Part shown: positions 19,535 to 28,445 of the stretch, piece after piece
Layout of the letters: the number at the start of each line of letters is the position of its first letter
How positions within the stretch are numbered: position 1 is the first letter of the stretch
Origin: Mycetohabitans endofungorum
GTDB lineage: Bacteria; Pseudomonadota; Gammaproteobacteria; Burkholderiales; Burkholderiaceae
Direction: 5' to 3'
DNA: 64,000 bases
Assembly (NCBI RefSeq): GCF_037477895.1
Contig: NZ_CP132745.1
Location: forward strand, 558,001-622,000
Notes under the pieces: model-generated
Database searches by the model: none
What the model was told of the DNA's origin: nothing
The model's input: only the letters and a program-made list of their open reading frames with translations
Made by a program: the position numbers and the translations under genes

Positions 19535-20226
19535 GGCGTCGTGCCGTAATGGGTTGCCGCAGCAGCCCCCGTGCCCCGCCGCATTGTGCGGCGATAGTCA
19601 ATCGCGACCCACACCGCGAACAGTGGCGCGCCGATTGCCGCCGCCAACAGGAACGGCGTCACGCCATCCAGCAACGTGACCAACGGCAGCAGGTAAAGTA
19701 CGTCCTCGGTTTCAAAGCCGGCCAAAAACGCCTGGCGCGTGCCGGCCTTGCCCGCGCGCTGCTCGATGCGCATGCGCAGGAAGAAAATCAACGCCACAGC
19801 TAGGCCGGCCACCCAGCCGAGCCATACAGGCGCCGCCGGCAACGTTGAGTGCACATCGGCGGGGACACCCAACCCCATGCCGACGAACAGCCCGATCGTA
19901 ACTAGCGCGTCCGCCGCGAGGTCGTAGAAGTGGCCCAGGCGGCTCGATTTACCGCTGATGCGAGCCAACTCACCGTCCGTATGGTCAACGAAATTGGATA
20001 GCACGATCAGCAACGCGCCGACGTTGGCCCAACCATATCCACCACTGGCCAGCGCGGCCGCGCCGGCCAGGCCGATCAATAGGCGCAGCGTCGTCAGGTA
20101 GTTCGGCGTGACCGAGGTGTCCTTCAATGGCATCACGAGCCGGCGAGCGAGCCGCGCATCCCATTGCCGAGGCGGCGGTGGCATGTCGGATGACATCCCG
20201 AATGCCCTATTCTGTCTTTTTTCCAT
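19531..20226 (-). CDS. CDP-alcohol phosphatidyltransferase family membrane enzyme
   Basis: This protein of about 231 residues has several TM helices and the complete CDP-alcohol phosphotransferase signature: D(x)2DG(x)2AR(x)8G(x)3D(x)3D, seen as DHTDGELARISG then LGHFYDLAAD. Family members move a phospho-alcohol from a CDP or CMP carrier to an acceptor. With two nucleotidyltransferases and PEP mutase in the same operon, transfer of AEP from CMP-AEP to diacylglycerol is the natural reading; this is inference. ATG 20224-20226 is preferred, and an internal ATG at 20196 is possible. It is the first gene of the operon. Confidence 0.85.
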   Translation of the reverse strand: MEKRQNRAFGMSSDMPPPPRQWDARLARRLVMPLKDTSVTPNYLTTLRLLIGLAGAAALASGGYGWANVGALLIVLSNFVDHTDGELARISGKSSRLGHFYDLAADALVTIGLFVGMGLGVPADVHSTLPAAPVWLGWVAGLAVALIFFLRMRIEQRAGKAGTRQAFLAGFETEDVLYLLPLVTLLDGVTPFLLAAAIGAPLFAVWVAIDYRRTMRRGTGAAAATHYGTTP

Positions 20227-20338
20227 CCCGGAAATATAACCTTTCTGTGCGCCCGTTGCAGTCCAGGGCCACCTATGCAACGCGGTGATCCCGATGGGAA
20301 CCCCAGATTGACTAGGTTTCGGCTGGGTTCACCACAGG

Positions 20339-20362
20339 TTTATCCACAGAAACTGTTGATAA
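20339..20362. promoter_or_regulatory. Inverted pair of DnaA-box-like sequences
   Basis: TTATCCACA (20339-20347, + strand) is a perfect DnaA box. TGTTGATAA (20354-20362) is the complement of TTATCAACA, a one-mismatch box on the other strand, six bases away. They lie in the 210-bp divergence-free spacer between the phosphonate operon start and the end of the antiporter gene. Two boxes do not make an origin; no dnaA, dnaN, parAB or AT-rich unwinding tract is near. Confidence 0.45.
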
Positions 20363-20436
20363 CTTTTACGCACATTCGGCCAACATTGTCATGCTTCGCC
20401 CAACCACTTGACATCCGGTCAAACCCGACGTAGCCC

Positions 20437-22212
20437 TCATCGCAGGTGACCCGACGCACCGGTTGCATCGACACCGCCCGCGGTCGCGGCGCCCGTCATC
20501 CGCGACAGCACGTGCGAGGTCATGCCGCGCGCCAACTCGCTATCCCCAACAAACACGGTGCCGACTCGTTCCGATTGGAGCAGCGCGGCCTCGTCGTCGT
20601 TGTCAGTGCATAACACCGCTTCGATAGACGGGTTCAGCGTGCGGGCGGTGTCGACGATCTTGCGAACATCGAATGTGTCCGGCAACGTCACCACCAGCAT
20701 CCCGGCGCGAGCGACATGCGCCTGCACCAGTACCATCGGATCGGACGCATCGCCGCACACGGCGGGCACCTGCTCGGCGCGCAGCTTCTCGACGATATCG
20801 CGATGCTGCTCGGCCACCACATACGGAATCCGATGTGCGGCCAGCGTCTGCGCGACACGGCGCCCGACCCGGCCATAGCCGACGATCACGACTTGGCCGG
20901 TCAGGTGTGCCTGCGGCACCGTCATCGGCAACGCAGCGAGCGGATCCTCGCGGCATTCCATCCGTCGCGCTAGGCTGGAACGACTACGGATCCATGCCTG
21001 CGCCGGCTCGATCGCGGCGAACACGAGCGAATTCAACGCAATGGAGATCAGCGAGCCGGCCAGGATCAAGTCCTGCCCCTCTTTTGGCAACAAGCCGAGC
21101 GACATCCCCAGTCCGGCCAGGATGAACGAAAACTCGCCGATTTGCGCAAGGCTCGCGCCGACGGTCAACGCGCTGTTCAGCGGATAGCGGAAGGCCAGCA
21201 CCAGCGCCACCGCCGCCACGGTCTTGCCGACCATGATGATCGCGACCACGCCGAGCACGTGTAACGGCGCGTTGATCAACACGTGGGGATCGAACAGCAT
21301 GCCGACCGACACGAAGAACAGCACCGAGAACGCGTCGCGCAACGGCAGCGTTTGGTCCGCCGCGCGATGGCTGAACTCGGACTCGCGCATCATCATGCCG
21401 GCGAAAAAGGCGCCCAGCGCGAACGACACGTCGAACAGGCGTGCCGAGCCGTACGCCACACCCACTGCGGCGACGATCACGCACAGTGTGAACAGCTCGC
21501 GCGAGCCGGTGCGGGCCACCAGGAACAACAGGCGCGGGAACACCCGGCGGCCGACCACCAACATCAATGCGATGAAGGCGGCGACCTTCGCGAATGTCAC
21601 GCCGACCATGGCCCACAGGCTGGGCGGCGGCGCGGCGGCGCGCGCTTCGGTCAGTCCCGCGTCATGGTTGCCGTCCGGCGAGCCGCCGAGTAGGCCGGCC
21701 AACGGTGGAAGCAACACCAGCACGAGCACCATGACCAGGTCCTCAACGACCAACCAACCGACCGCAATACGACCGTTGGCCGAATCAAGCTGGCCGCGCG
21801 CCTCCAGCGCGCGCAGCAACACGACCGTGCTGGCCACTGACAGCGCCAGCCCGAAGACGAGCGACACACCGACCGGCCAGCCCCACCACATCGCCGTGCC
21901 CATGCCGAGCGCCGTCGCCACCGCGATCTGGACAATCGCGCCGGGCACAGCGATACGCTTGACGGCCAGCAAGTCGTCGAGCGAGAAATGCAGTCCGACG
22001 CCGAACATCAACAGCATCACACCGATCTCGGAAAGCTGGCCGGCAAGCGCCACGTCGCCAACAAAACCCGGCGTCGCGGGCCCGCACAGCACGCCGGCCA
22101 GCAGGTAGCCGACCAGCGGCGGCATCTTGAACCACGACGCGGCGTAGCCGAGGATCATCGCGAGCCCGAGCCCGGTTGCGATCAGAGTGATAAGGCTGAT
22201 GTCGTGAGGCAT
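20437..22212 (-). CDS. CPA2-family cation/proton antiporter with TrkA-N domain (YbaL/KefB type)
   Basis: This 591-residue protein has about twelve TM helices (LGYAASWFKMPPLVGYLLAG, GLALSVASTVVLLRALEARG), typical of the Na/H exchanger CPA2 family, up to about 390. A cytosolic RCK/TrkA-N Rossmann domain follows (VVIVGYGRVGRRVAQTLAAH, VCGDASDPMVLVQAHV). The arrangement matches E. coli YbaL and glutathione-gated KefB/C. It probably exchanges K+ or Na+ for H+ under nucleotide control. Start ATG 22210-22212 precedes a short hydrophobic N-terminus. Confidence 0.9.
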   Translation of the reverse strand: MPHDISLITLIATGLGLAMILGYAASWFKMPPLVGYLLAGVLCGPATPGFVGDVALAGQLSEIGVMLLMFGVGLHFSLDDLLAVKRIAVPGAIVQIAVATALGMGTAMWWGWPVGVSLVFGLALSVASTVVLLRALEARGQLDSANGRIAVGWLVVEDLVMVLVLVLLPPLAGLLGGSPDGNHDAGLTEARAAAPPPSLWAMVGVTFAKVAAFIALMLVVGRRVFPRLLFLVARTGSRELFTLCVIVAAVGVAYGSARLFDVSFALGAFFAGMMMRESEFSHRAADQTLPLRDAFSVLFFVSVGMLFDPHVLINAPLHVLGVVAIIMVGKTVAAVALVLAFRYPLNSALTVGASLAQIGEFSFILAGLGMSLGLLPKEGQDLILAGSLISIALNSLVFAAIEPAQAWIRSRSSLARRMECREDPLAALPMTVPQAHLTGQVVIVGYGRVGRRVAQTLAAHRIPYVVAEQHRDIVEKLRAEQVPAVCGDASDPMVLVQAHVARAGMLVVTLPDTFDVRKIVDTARTLNPSIEAVLCTDNDDEAALLQSERVGTVFVGDSELARGMTSHVLSRMTGAATAGGVDATGASGHLR

Positions 22213-22402
22213 GCGACTCCTTCAAAAATCCGGGAATAAGCTTACAAAAGCCTTAATGATACGGGAGCTTAGCGCCTTCATGGCGATCGACGTGCTAGAA
22301 ATGGCTGGATTTACGCACAAAAATGACGCGCGACGAGCCAGCCGGTCGCTGTGCCTGGCACCTCGAGTAAAATTACAGCCTCATCTCAATCAGGGCAGAA
22401 GT

Positions 22403-22855
22403 ATGGAGCTTCACGAACAGATCGACGCGGTGCAACGGCTGATTGACCACCTCGCCAGCGCCGGGCCGGCAGATTCGGCAGTTTCGGCGGCTCTGGCTGA
22501 CCCGGCAACAAAAACGGCCAACGATTCAACACCGCCTCAGTTGCACTTCAACCGTCCGTCGCAAAACGAAATCGTCGTGACACTCGGCGAGCACTCCGTT
22601 ACGCTCGGGCCCGCCGATATCTCAGCGATCATTGAGGAGTTAGCAATCGCGCGTGCCTCGATGACGCCTGAGCCGCCCGCTACACTGCCGCCGGGCTGGC
22701 GCTTCGCGGCAACGCAAGATCCGGCGATCGCTACGCAATCACACAACAATGGCTCGAAACTGGTTGTGTTCCGCCATACCGGCTATGGCTGGGTGCCGTT
22801 CACCTTTACGCCGAACATGGTGATAAACCTGCTGGCCACGCTCTCTGCGAAGTAG
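22403..22855 (+). CDS. Conserved-looking hypothetical protein, 150 residues
   Basis: I do not recognise the family. The protein starts MELHEQIDAVQRLIDHL (amphipathic helix). It has a beta-like middle (NEIVVTLGEHSVTLGPADIS), a second helix, and an aromatic C-terminus (HTGYGWVPFTFTPNMVINLL). There is no signal peptide or TM segment. The frame is open further upstream to 22211, but ATG 22403 follows a weak GGGCAG and starts the structured part. It is divergent from the antiporter and upstream of dctA. Confidence 0.65.
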   Translation: MELHEQIDAVQRLIDHLASAGPADSAVSAALADPATKTANDSTPPQLHFNRPSQNEIVVTLGEHSVTLGPADISAIIEELAIARASMTPEPPATLPPGWRFAATQDPAIATQSHNNGSKLVVFRHTGYGWVPFTFTPNMVINLLATLSAK

Positions 22856-23054
22856 CGCATTGCCGCGGCGATACGCTACTTGGCTGCTCGCCGATGCGCC
22901 CACCTACGCACCATACGATCCACGCCGATCCAGCTAGATGCCGCTTCCTCTCGCATGAATCGAGGGCCGTGAACGCAACGCTTCAACGCAGGGTCAGCGC
23001 CGACACTCGCGCGATAGCTTGGCCTTTATTCAAGCCAAGGGATTCGTTCAATGC

Positions 23055-23070
23055 ATCTGGATATCCAGAT
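23055..23070. promoter_or_regulatory. Perfect 16-bp palindrome upstream of dctA
   Basis: ATCTGGATATCCAGAT is perfectly self-complementary. It lies about 100 bp upstream of the sigma-54 promoter of dctA, the usual distance for an enhancer-binding protein site. dctB/dctD follow dctA, so DctD is the likely binder. Confidence 0.5.
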
Positions 23071-23084
23071 TTTTCCACCGGCAT

Positions 23085-23094
23085 TTTCCGGAAA
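23085..23094. promoter_or_regulatory. Second palindrome, possible DctD half of enhancer
   Basis: TTTCCGGAAA is a perfect 10-bp palindrome, extended by a further TTCGGAAAG repeat immediately downstream. Together with the palindrome at 23055 it makes a tandem upstream element before the sigma-54 promoter. Confidence 0.4.
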
Positions 23095-23166
23095 TTCGGA
23101 AAGCACAGCATTGCACCGACCCTCATAACCGTTATCAGTCAAAGACTTATACCCATCGGCCGAGGC

Positions 23167-23182
23167 TGGCATCGGCCTTGCA
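23167..23182 (+). promoter_or_regulatory. Sigma-54 (-24/-12) promoter of dctA
   Basis: TGGCATCGGCCTTGCA has the invariant GG and GC elements exactly 10 bases apart and matches TGGCAC-N5-TTGCA with one change. It lies about 180 bp before the dctA start, and the downstream dctD encodes a sigma-54 activator with GAFTGA. The rest of the 22856-23333 spacer shows no gene I can support. Confidence 0.75.
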
Positions 23183-23360
23183 CATAGAGCGCCCACGGCG
23201 CCAAGCCAAGACACAACTACAGCCAGGAGACATCGCATGTCCGTCCGTCGATCCCGCTCACGCTGAGCCCGCGCAGCGCACGCAACGCGTTATCCGCGCA
23301 CGCCCGTGACGAGATTGTCCGGGCCTGCGATTCTTGTTACAAACGATAAGGGTATCTATC

Positions 23361-24641
23361 GTGAAAAAACCCCTCTACAAGGTCCTTTACGTCCAGGTTT
23401 TATTCGCCATCGCACTGGGCATTCTGCTGGGCCATTACCACCCACAATTAGCCATACAAATGAAACCGCTGGGTGACGCGTTCATCAAGCTCATCAAGAT
23501 GGTGATCGGACCCATCATTTTCTGCACCGTAGTGTCCGGCATCGCCGGCATGCAGGACATGAAGAAGGTGGGCCGCGTCGGCGGCAAGGCGTTGCTGTAC
23601 TTCGAGGTCGTCTCGACGTTCGCCCTGCTGATCGGCCTGGTCGCCTCGCATATCCTAAAGCCCGGTGTAGGCTTGAACATTGATCCAACTACGCTCGACA
23701 GCAAGGCGGTGTCAGCCTATGCGCAAAAGGCGCATGGCCAGACAACGGTCGACTTCCTAATACACCTGATCCCCGACACATTCTTTAGCGCCTTCGCGCA
23801 AGGCGACATCCTGCAGATTCTGCTGATCGCAATCCTGTTCGGCAGCGTGCTGGCTCAGCTGGGTGAGCGCGGCGCCAAGGTGTCCGCATTCATCAGCAGC
23901 GTCTCGCAGGTGTTCTTTGGCATGGTGCACCTGATCACGAAGGTCGCGCCGCTCGGCGCGTTCGGTGCAATGGCGTTCACGATCGGCAAGTACGGGGTTG
24001 GCTCGCTACTGCCGTTGCTCAAGCTGATGGGCACGTTTTACCTGACGTCGCTGCTGTTCGTGCTGATTGTGCTCGGCACGATTGCGCGTGCCGTCGGCTT
24101 CAGCATCGTGCGTTTTCTCGGCTACATTAAGGAAGAGTTGCTGATCGTGCTCGGCACCAGTTCGTCCGAGGCGGCGCTGCCGCACCTGATGGAAAAGCTC
24201 GAGAAGCTCGGGTGCTCGCGCTCGGTCGTTGGACTGGTGGTGCCGACCGGTTACTCGTTCAATCTCGACGGCACGAACATTTATATGACGATGGCCGTTC
24301 TGTTCATCGCGCAGGCGACCCATACCGACCTGACATGGGGTCAGCAGTTGACACTGCTGGCCGTCGCCATGCTCACGTCCAAGGGCGCGAGCGGCGTCAC
24401 TGGTGCCGGGTTCATCACGCTCGCCGCGACGCTAGCGGTCGTGCCGACCATTCCGCTCGCCGGCATGGTACTGATCCTCGGCATCGACCGCTTCATGAGC
24501 GAGTGTCGTGCGCTGACCAACATCGTCGGCAACGGCGTAGCAACGGTCGTCGTGTCCGCGTGGGAGCACGAACTCGATCGCGACAAGCTCAAGCGCGTGA
24601 TGCGCCGGCCGGCAAGCATCAAAGCGGAAGCAACCGCATAG
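23361..24641 (+). CDS. dctA: C4-dicarboxylate:cation symporter DctA
   Basis: This 426-residue member of the glutamate/dicarboxylate symporter family imports succinate, fumarate and malate with protons or sodium. Signature stretches include [38 protein letters not shown] (serine-rich re-entrant loop), [19 protein letters not shown] and [19 protein letters not shown]. The start is GTG 23361 ([13 protein letters not shown]) preceded by AAGGG eight bases away; the open frame extends to a TTG at 23334. It is probably activated by DctB/DctD through the sigma-54 promoter upstream. Confidence 0.95.
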   Translation: MKKPLYKVLYVQVLFAIALGILLGHYHPQLAIQMKPLGDAFIKLIKMVIGPIIFCTVVSGIAGMQDMKKVGRVGGKALLYFEVVSTFALLIGLVASHILKPGVGLNIDPTTLDSKAVSAYAQKAHGQTTVDFLIHLIPDTFFSAFAQGDILQILLIAILFGSVLAQLGERGAKVSAFISSVSQVFFGMVHLITKVAPLGAFGAMAFTIGKYGVGSLLPLLKLMGTFYLTSLLFVLIVLGTIARAVGFSIVRFLGYIKEELLIVLGTSSSEAALPHLMEKLEKLGCSRSVVGLVVPTGYSFNLDGTNIYMTMAVLFIAQATHTDLTWGQQLTLLAVAMLTSKGASGVTGAGFITLAATLAVVPTIPLAGMVLILGIDRFMSECRALTNIVGNGVATVVVSAWEHELDRDKLKRVMRRPASIKAEATA

Positions 24642-24702
24642 GCGCCCGCACGGCGTTGTGCCACAATGATGCCTCCATCCGCTGCTACCCTGACATCTCG
24701 CC

Positions 24703-26592
24703 GTGCTACGCCGTACCGCCGTATTGCTGGTGCTCGCCGCGGTCGTCATCGCAAGCTGCGTCGCGGCCTGGTCGACCGCGCGCACTCATGCAATCGACCG
24801 CTTGCGCGAGGCGTCGGCCGCGCGCGCGGCGCGCACAAGCGCCACACTGCAAGCCGCGCTAGACCGCTATGAGCCCCTGCCGTACCTGCTCTCCACGCAT
24901 CCTCTGGTGCAGGATGCGCTACGGCAGCCGAACGGTGAAGCGGTCGCCCGCGCGAATCGCTACCTGGAGGAAATCGCACAACGCTCGAAGGCATCACAGG
25001 CCTACCTGATCACCGACGACGGCCTGTGCGTGGCAGCCAGCAACTGGCGCGAACCCGGCAGTTTCGTCGGGACACGCTATAGTTTCCGGCCGTATTTCGT
25101 CGCCGCAATCGCGGGACGCGAGGACCACTTTTTCGGGATCGGCACGCGCTCGCATCAGGCCGGCTACTACATTTCCCAGCCGGTCTCATACAATGGGATC
25201 CAAGTCGGCGTCGTGGTGATTAAAATCGACCTGAGCTGGTTCCCGCCACAAGACCGGTCCGAGCCGCTGTTCGTCACCGATGCCAACGGTATCGTCATCC
25301 TGTCGTCAATCCCATCGTGGAAGTACCATACGACGCACCCGTTGTCGAGCCAGGCTTTAGCATGGATTCGCGACACCGAACAGTACAGCGACGAGCCGTT
25401 GACGCCGTTGCCGCTAACCAGGGCGCGCACGCGCGAAACGGATGCAGAGTTAGTGCGGTTCGGCTCAGGCCCGCTGGCACCGCTGTATCTGCACACCGAG
25501 CAACCGCTGAGCGAGCTTGGCTGGCGCTTGACGGTACTGTCGCCGCTGGATGATGTCGATGTACGGGCGCGCGCCATGACGGTGGCGACCGGCTTGGCAC
25601 TACTGATTGCCGCGCTGCTGGGCTTCTACTGGCGGCTGCGAAGGGCCAAGCTGCGCGAAATGGAGTACGGTCGCCGGATGCTGCAGAACGCCTATGCGGA
25701 GCTGAACCAGCGCGTCGCGGAACGTACCGCGGACCTGTCGGCGGCCAACGAGCGACTCACGCGCGAAGTCGGCGAACGCACGCGCGCGGAAGCGGAACTG
25801 CGCGCCGCGCAAGACGAACTCGTGCAGGCCAGTAAGCTGGCCGCGCTCGGGCAAATGGCCGCTGGCATCACCCATGAGCTGAACCAGCCACTTGCCGCGC
25901 TGCGCACCTTTTCGGATAACACACGGGTGCTGATCGAGCGTAACGCGCTGGATGCGGCGCGCGAGAACCTACAGGCCATCGCGACACTGATCGACAGGAT
26001 GGGGCGCATTACGAACCAGTTGAAACTGTTCGTCAGCAAGCGGCGCCCGCGCGATGCGCACGCCGTCGTCGCGCAGGCGCTGCGCAACGCACTGGCGATG
26101 TTGCGCGATAAGCTTGCCGGCATCGACGTGCGAGTCGTGAGCGTGCATGCCGGTGGCAAGCGTGCGCCGTTCGATTTGAATGCACTGAATACGTCACCCG
26201 CTGTGCGCTGTGATGACCTGCGAGTCGAGCAGGCGCTGATCAACCTGATCGGCAACGCAGCCGATGCGCTCGCCAGCAACCCGGCGGCACGCATTATCAT
26301 TGAAGTCGACACACGCCCAGACATCGTGGCGATCGCCATCATCGACAACGGTCCCGGCATCGCCGCCGACGTGCTGCCCCGGCTGTTCGAGCCGTTCTTC
26401 ACCACCAAGGAAATGGGGCAAGGGCTGGGGCTCGGGCTGGCGATCGCCGCCTCGATCGTGCGCGACGCGGGCGGCACGCTAAGCGTGGCCACCACGCGCG
26501 ACGACGATCGCGATGCGCCGGCGCACGGCGCATGCTTCGTCATGACGCTGCCACGCGCGTATGCGCGCTCGGACCAGGACACGCCGGCATGA
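24703..26592 (+). CDS. dctB: DctB sensor histidine kinase
   Basis: This 629-residue kinase has a TM helix at about 4-24, a periplasmic tandem-PAS (dCache) sensor to about 290 (YLITDDGLCVAASNW, RPYFVAAIAGREDHFF), a second TM at about 293-313, a coiled coil, HisKA with GQMAAGITHELNQPLAALR (phospho-His), and an HATPase with IIDNGPGIAADVLPRLFEPFF and GLGLGLAIAASIV. The domain order is that of DctB, which senses C4-dicarboxylates and phosphorylates DctD. The start is GTG 24703. It lies 61 bp after dctA and 46 bp before dctD. Confidence 0.93.
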   Translation: MLRRTAVLLVLAAVVIASCVAAWSTARTHAIDRLREASAARAARTSATLQAALDRYEPLPYLLSTHPLVQDALRQPNGEAVARANRYLEEIAQRSKASQAYLITDDGLCVAASNWREPGSFVGTRYSFRPYFVAAIAGREDHFFGIGTRSHQAGYYISQPVSYNGIQVGVVVIKIDLSWFPPQDRSEPLFVTDANGIVILSSIPSWKYHTTHPLSSQALAWIRDTEQYSDEPLTPLPLTRARTRETDAELVRFGSGPLAPLYLHTEQPLSELGWRLTVLSPLDDVDVRARAMTVATGLALLIAALLGFYWRLRRAKLREMEYGRRMLQNAYAELNQRVAERTADLSAANERLTREVGERTRAEAELRAAQDELVQASKLAALGQMAAGITHELNQPLAALRTFSDNTRVLIERNALDAARENLQAIATLIDRMGRITNQLKLFVSKRRPRDAHAVVAQALRNALAMLRDKLAGIDVRVVSVHAGGKRAPFDLNALNTSPAVRCDDLRVEQALINLIGNAADALASNPAARIIIEVDTRPDIVAIAIIDNGPGIAADVLPRLFEPFFTTKEMGQGLGLGLAIAASIVRDAGGTLSVATTRDDDRDAPAHGACFVMTLPRAYARSDQDTPA

Positions 26593-26638
26593 CCACACAT
26601 CGCCCACGCCATTGTCCACCGCATGGACAACCACAACT

Positions 26639-27991
26639 ATGACCCACGGCTTGCAAGTATTGTTCATTGAAGACGACGAGCTAGTACGGCGCGCCAACGT
26701 CCAGAGCTTGATGCTCGGCGGCTTCGACGTGACCGGCTATCCGAGCGTAGAAGCCGCGCTGGACGCGATGCACGCCGCCGGCGCTGGCGTGCCCGGCGCG
26801 ATCGTCACGGATGTCCGACTGCCCGGGGCGAGCGGCCTAGAACTGCTGTCGCTGATGCGCGAGCGAGCGCCGGATGTGCCCGTGATCGTCGTCACCGGCC
26901 ATGGCGATATCTCAATGGCGGTGCAGGCGATGCGCGACGGCGCGTACGACTTCATTGAAAAGCCGTTTTCGTCGGAGCGCCTCGCCGACGCCGTGCGCCG
27001 CGCGCTCGAACGACGCGCGTTGCAACTGGAGAACCGTGCACTGCGCCGAGAGCTAGCAGCCCAGCGTCCCGGTACCGTGCATATTATCGGCACAAGCGCG
27101 GCGATCGAGCAGGTCCGCACGATGATCGCCAACGTCGCACCGACCGATGCCGCCGTGCTGATCAACGGCGAGACGGGCACCGGCAAGGAGTTGATCGCAC
27201 GGGCATTACATGAACAGTCTGCGCGCCGCGACCAGCCGTTCGTCGCGATCAACTGCGCGGCATTGCCCGAGCCAATGTTCGAGTCAGAGATGTTCGGCCA
27301 CGAGCAAGGCGCCTTCACCGGCGCGACGCGACGTCGCGTCGGCAAGCTCGAATATGCATCGGGCGGCACGCTGTTTCTCGACGAAGTCGAAAGCATGCCG
27401 CTCGCGCTGCAGGCAAAGCTGCTGCGCGTGCTGCAGGACGGTGTGCTGGAACGGCTGGGCTCGAACACGCCGGTGCACAGCGACGTACGGATCATTGCGG
27501 CGGCCAAGGGAGACATGAACCAGCATGTGGCGGCCGGCACGTTCCGACGCGACCTGCTGTACCGCTTAAATGTCGTGACGATCGCCCTACCGCCGCTCAA
27601 CGAACGTCGCGAGGACATCGTGCCGCTGTTCGAGCATTTTGTGCTCGATGCCGCAGTGCGCTACCAGCGCCCGGCGCGCGTGCTCACCGACGCGCAGCGG
27701 CACGCGCTGATGCAGCAAGACTGGCCGGGCAACGCGCGCGAGTTGCGCAACGCCGCCGATCGCTTCGTGCTTGGCATCGGCTTGGACGATATGCAGCACG
27801 CCACCCGCCCGGACAACGACGCGCAGCCACTGAAAGAGCGCGTCGAGCAGTTTGAGCGCGCGCTCATCGCACAGGCCCTGGAGGCGCACGGCGGCGCCGT
27901 ATCGACTGCGGCCGAGCACCTGCAAGTCGGTAAAGCGACACTGTACGAGAAGATCAAGCGCTACGGGCTCGCCACGCGCGGTGAAGCATGA
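26639..27991 (+). CDS. dctD: DctD sigma-54-dependent response regulator
   Basis: This 450-residue protein has a receiver domain with phospho-Asp in AIVTDVRLPGASG and Lys in FIEKPFSS. Its AAA+ domain has GETGTGKELIARALHE (Walker A), the sigma-54 contact loop EQGAFTGATRR and GGTLFLDEVESMPL (Walker B). A Fis-type HTH closes it (AVSTAAEHLQVGKATLYEKI). It activates dctA. ATG 26639 gives the receiver domain at the usual distance; the frame is open upstream inside dctB. Confidence 0.94.
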   Translation: MTHGLQVLFIEDDELVRRANVQSLMLGGFDVTGYPSVEAALDAMHAAGAGVPGAIVTDVRLPGASGLELLSLMRERAPDVPVIVVTGHGDISMAVQAMRDGAYDFIEKPFSSERLADAVRRALERRALQLENRALRRELAAQRPGTVHIIGTSAAIEQVRTMIANVAPTDAAVLINGETGTGKELIARALHEQSARRDQPFVAINCAALPEPMFESEMFGHEQGAFTGATRRRVGKLEYASGGTLFLDEVESMPLALQAKLLRVLQDGVLERLGSNTPVHSDVRIIAAAKGDMNQHVAAGTFRRDLLYRLNVVTIALPPLNERREDIVPLFEHFVLDAAVRYQRPARVLTDAQRHALMQQDWPGNARELRNAADRFVLGIGLDDMQHATRPDNDAQPLKERVEQFERALIAQALEAHGGAVSTAAEHLQVGKATLYEKIKRYGLATRGEA

Positions 27992-28445
27992 GCACCGCTG
28001 CCTCTAACGACGATCGGACAGCGATCACTGCATTTTCCCTGCCAGCGCTGGACTTTTGCGCGGACATTGAATAGAATGCTAGCGTCTGCAATACAAGATC
28101 GTGGTAGTTATTGCGTGATCCGAGTCCTTTCGCGCAATTTCAATACGGTTGCATGAAAGATGGGTTCACATCGGCGAACCCTTTCATCTGCCCGGCCGTA
28201 CCGGGCGCTTTAGTGGACTCGGCAGCGCGTTGCGCCCGGTCCTTCCGCCAGTCGTTCACGGACGACATCCTGCCCGTGCAGCGGCCATCGTTGCAAATGC
28301 GACCGCGCAGCGGGCAACCGTGCAGCATGTGACGGCGTTGTGCCGTCCGCCTTCAGCGTGCCGGGCTTCGTGCCCCGCGCGTGGCTCGCTATTATCTTGC
28401 TTTAGAGCGCGTGCTGTATCGGCAACCCACGAGGAGAACTCAACG
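27992..28445. other. 454-bp spacer with one long hairpin
   Basis: No coding frame here is convincing. The one clear structure is at 28154-28186: TGAAA, a 3-base bulge, GGGTTC, an 8-base loop, then GAACCC and TTTCA, giving an 11-bp stem without a following T-run. It lies 260 bp before the ABC operon and could be a leader RNA structure, a mobile-element remnant or a protein site. Confidence 0.4.

Noticed and set aside
20281..20436. Replication origin
   Set aside because: There are only two DnaA-like boxes and no dnaA, parAB, AT-rich unwinding region or gene-orientation switch.
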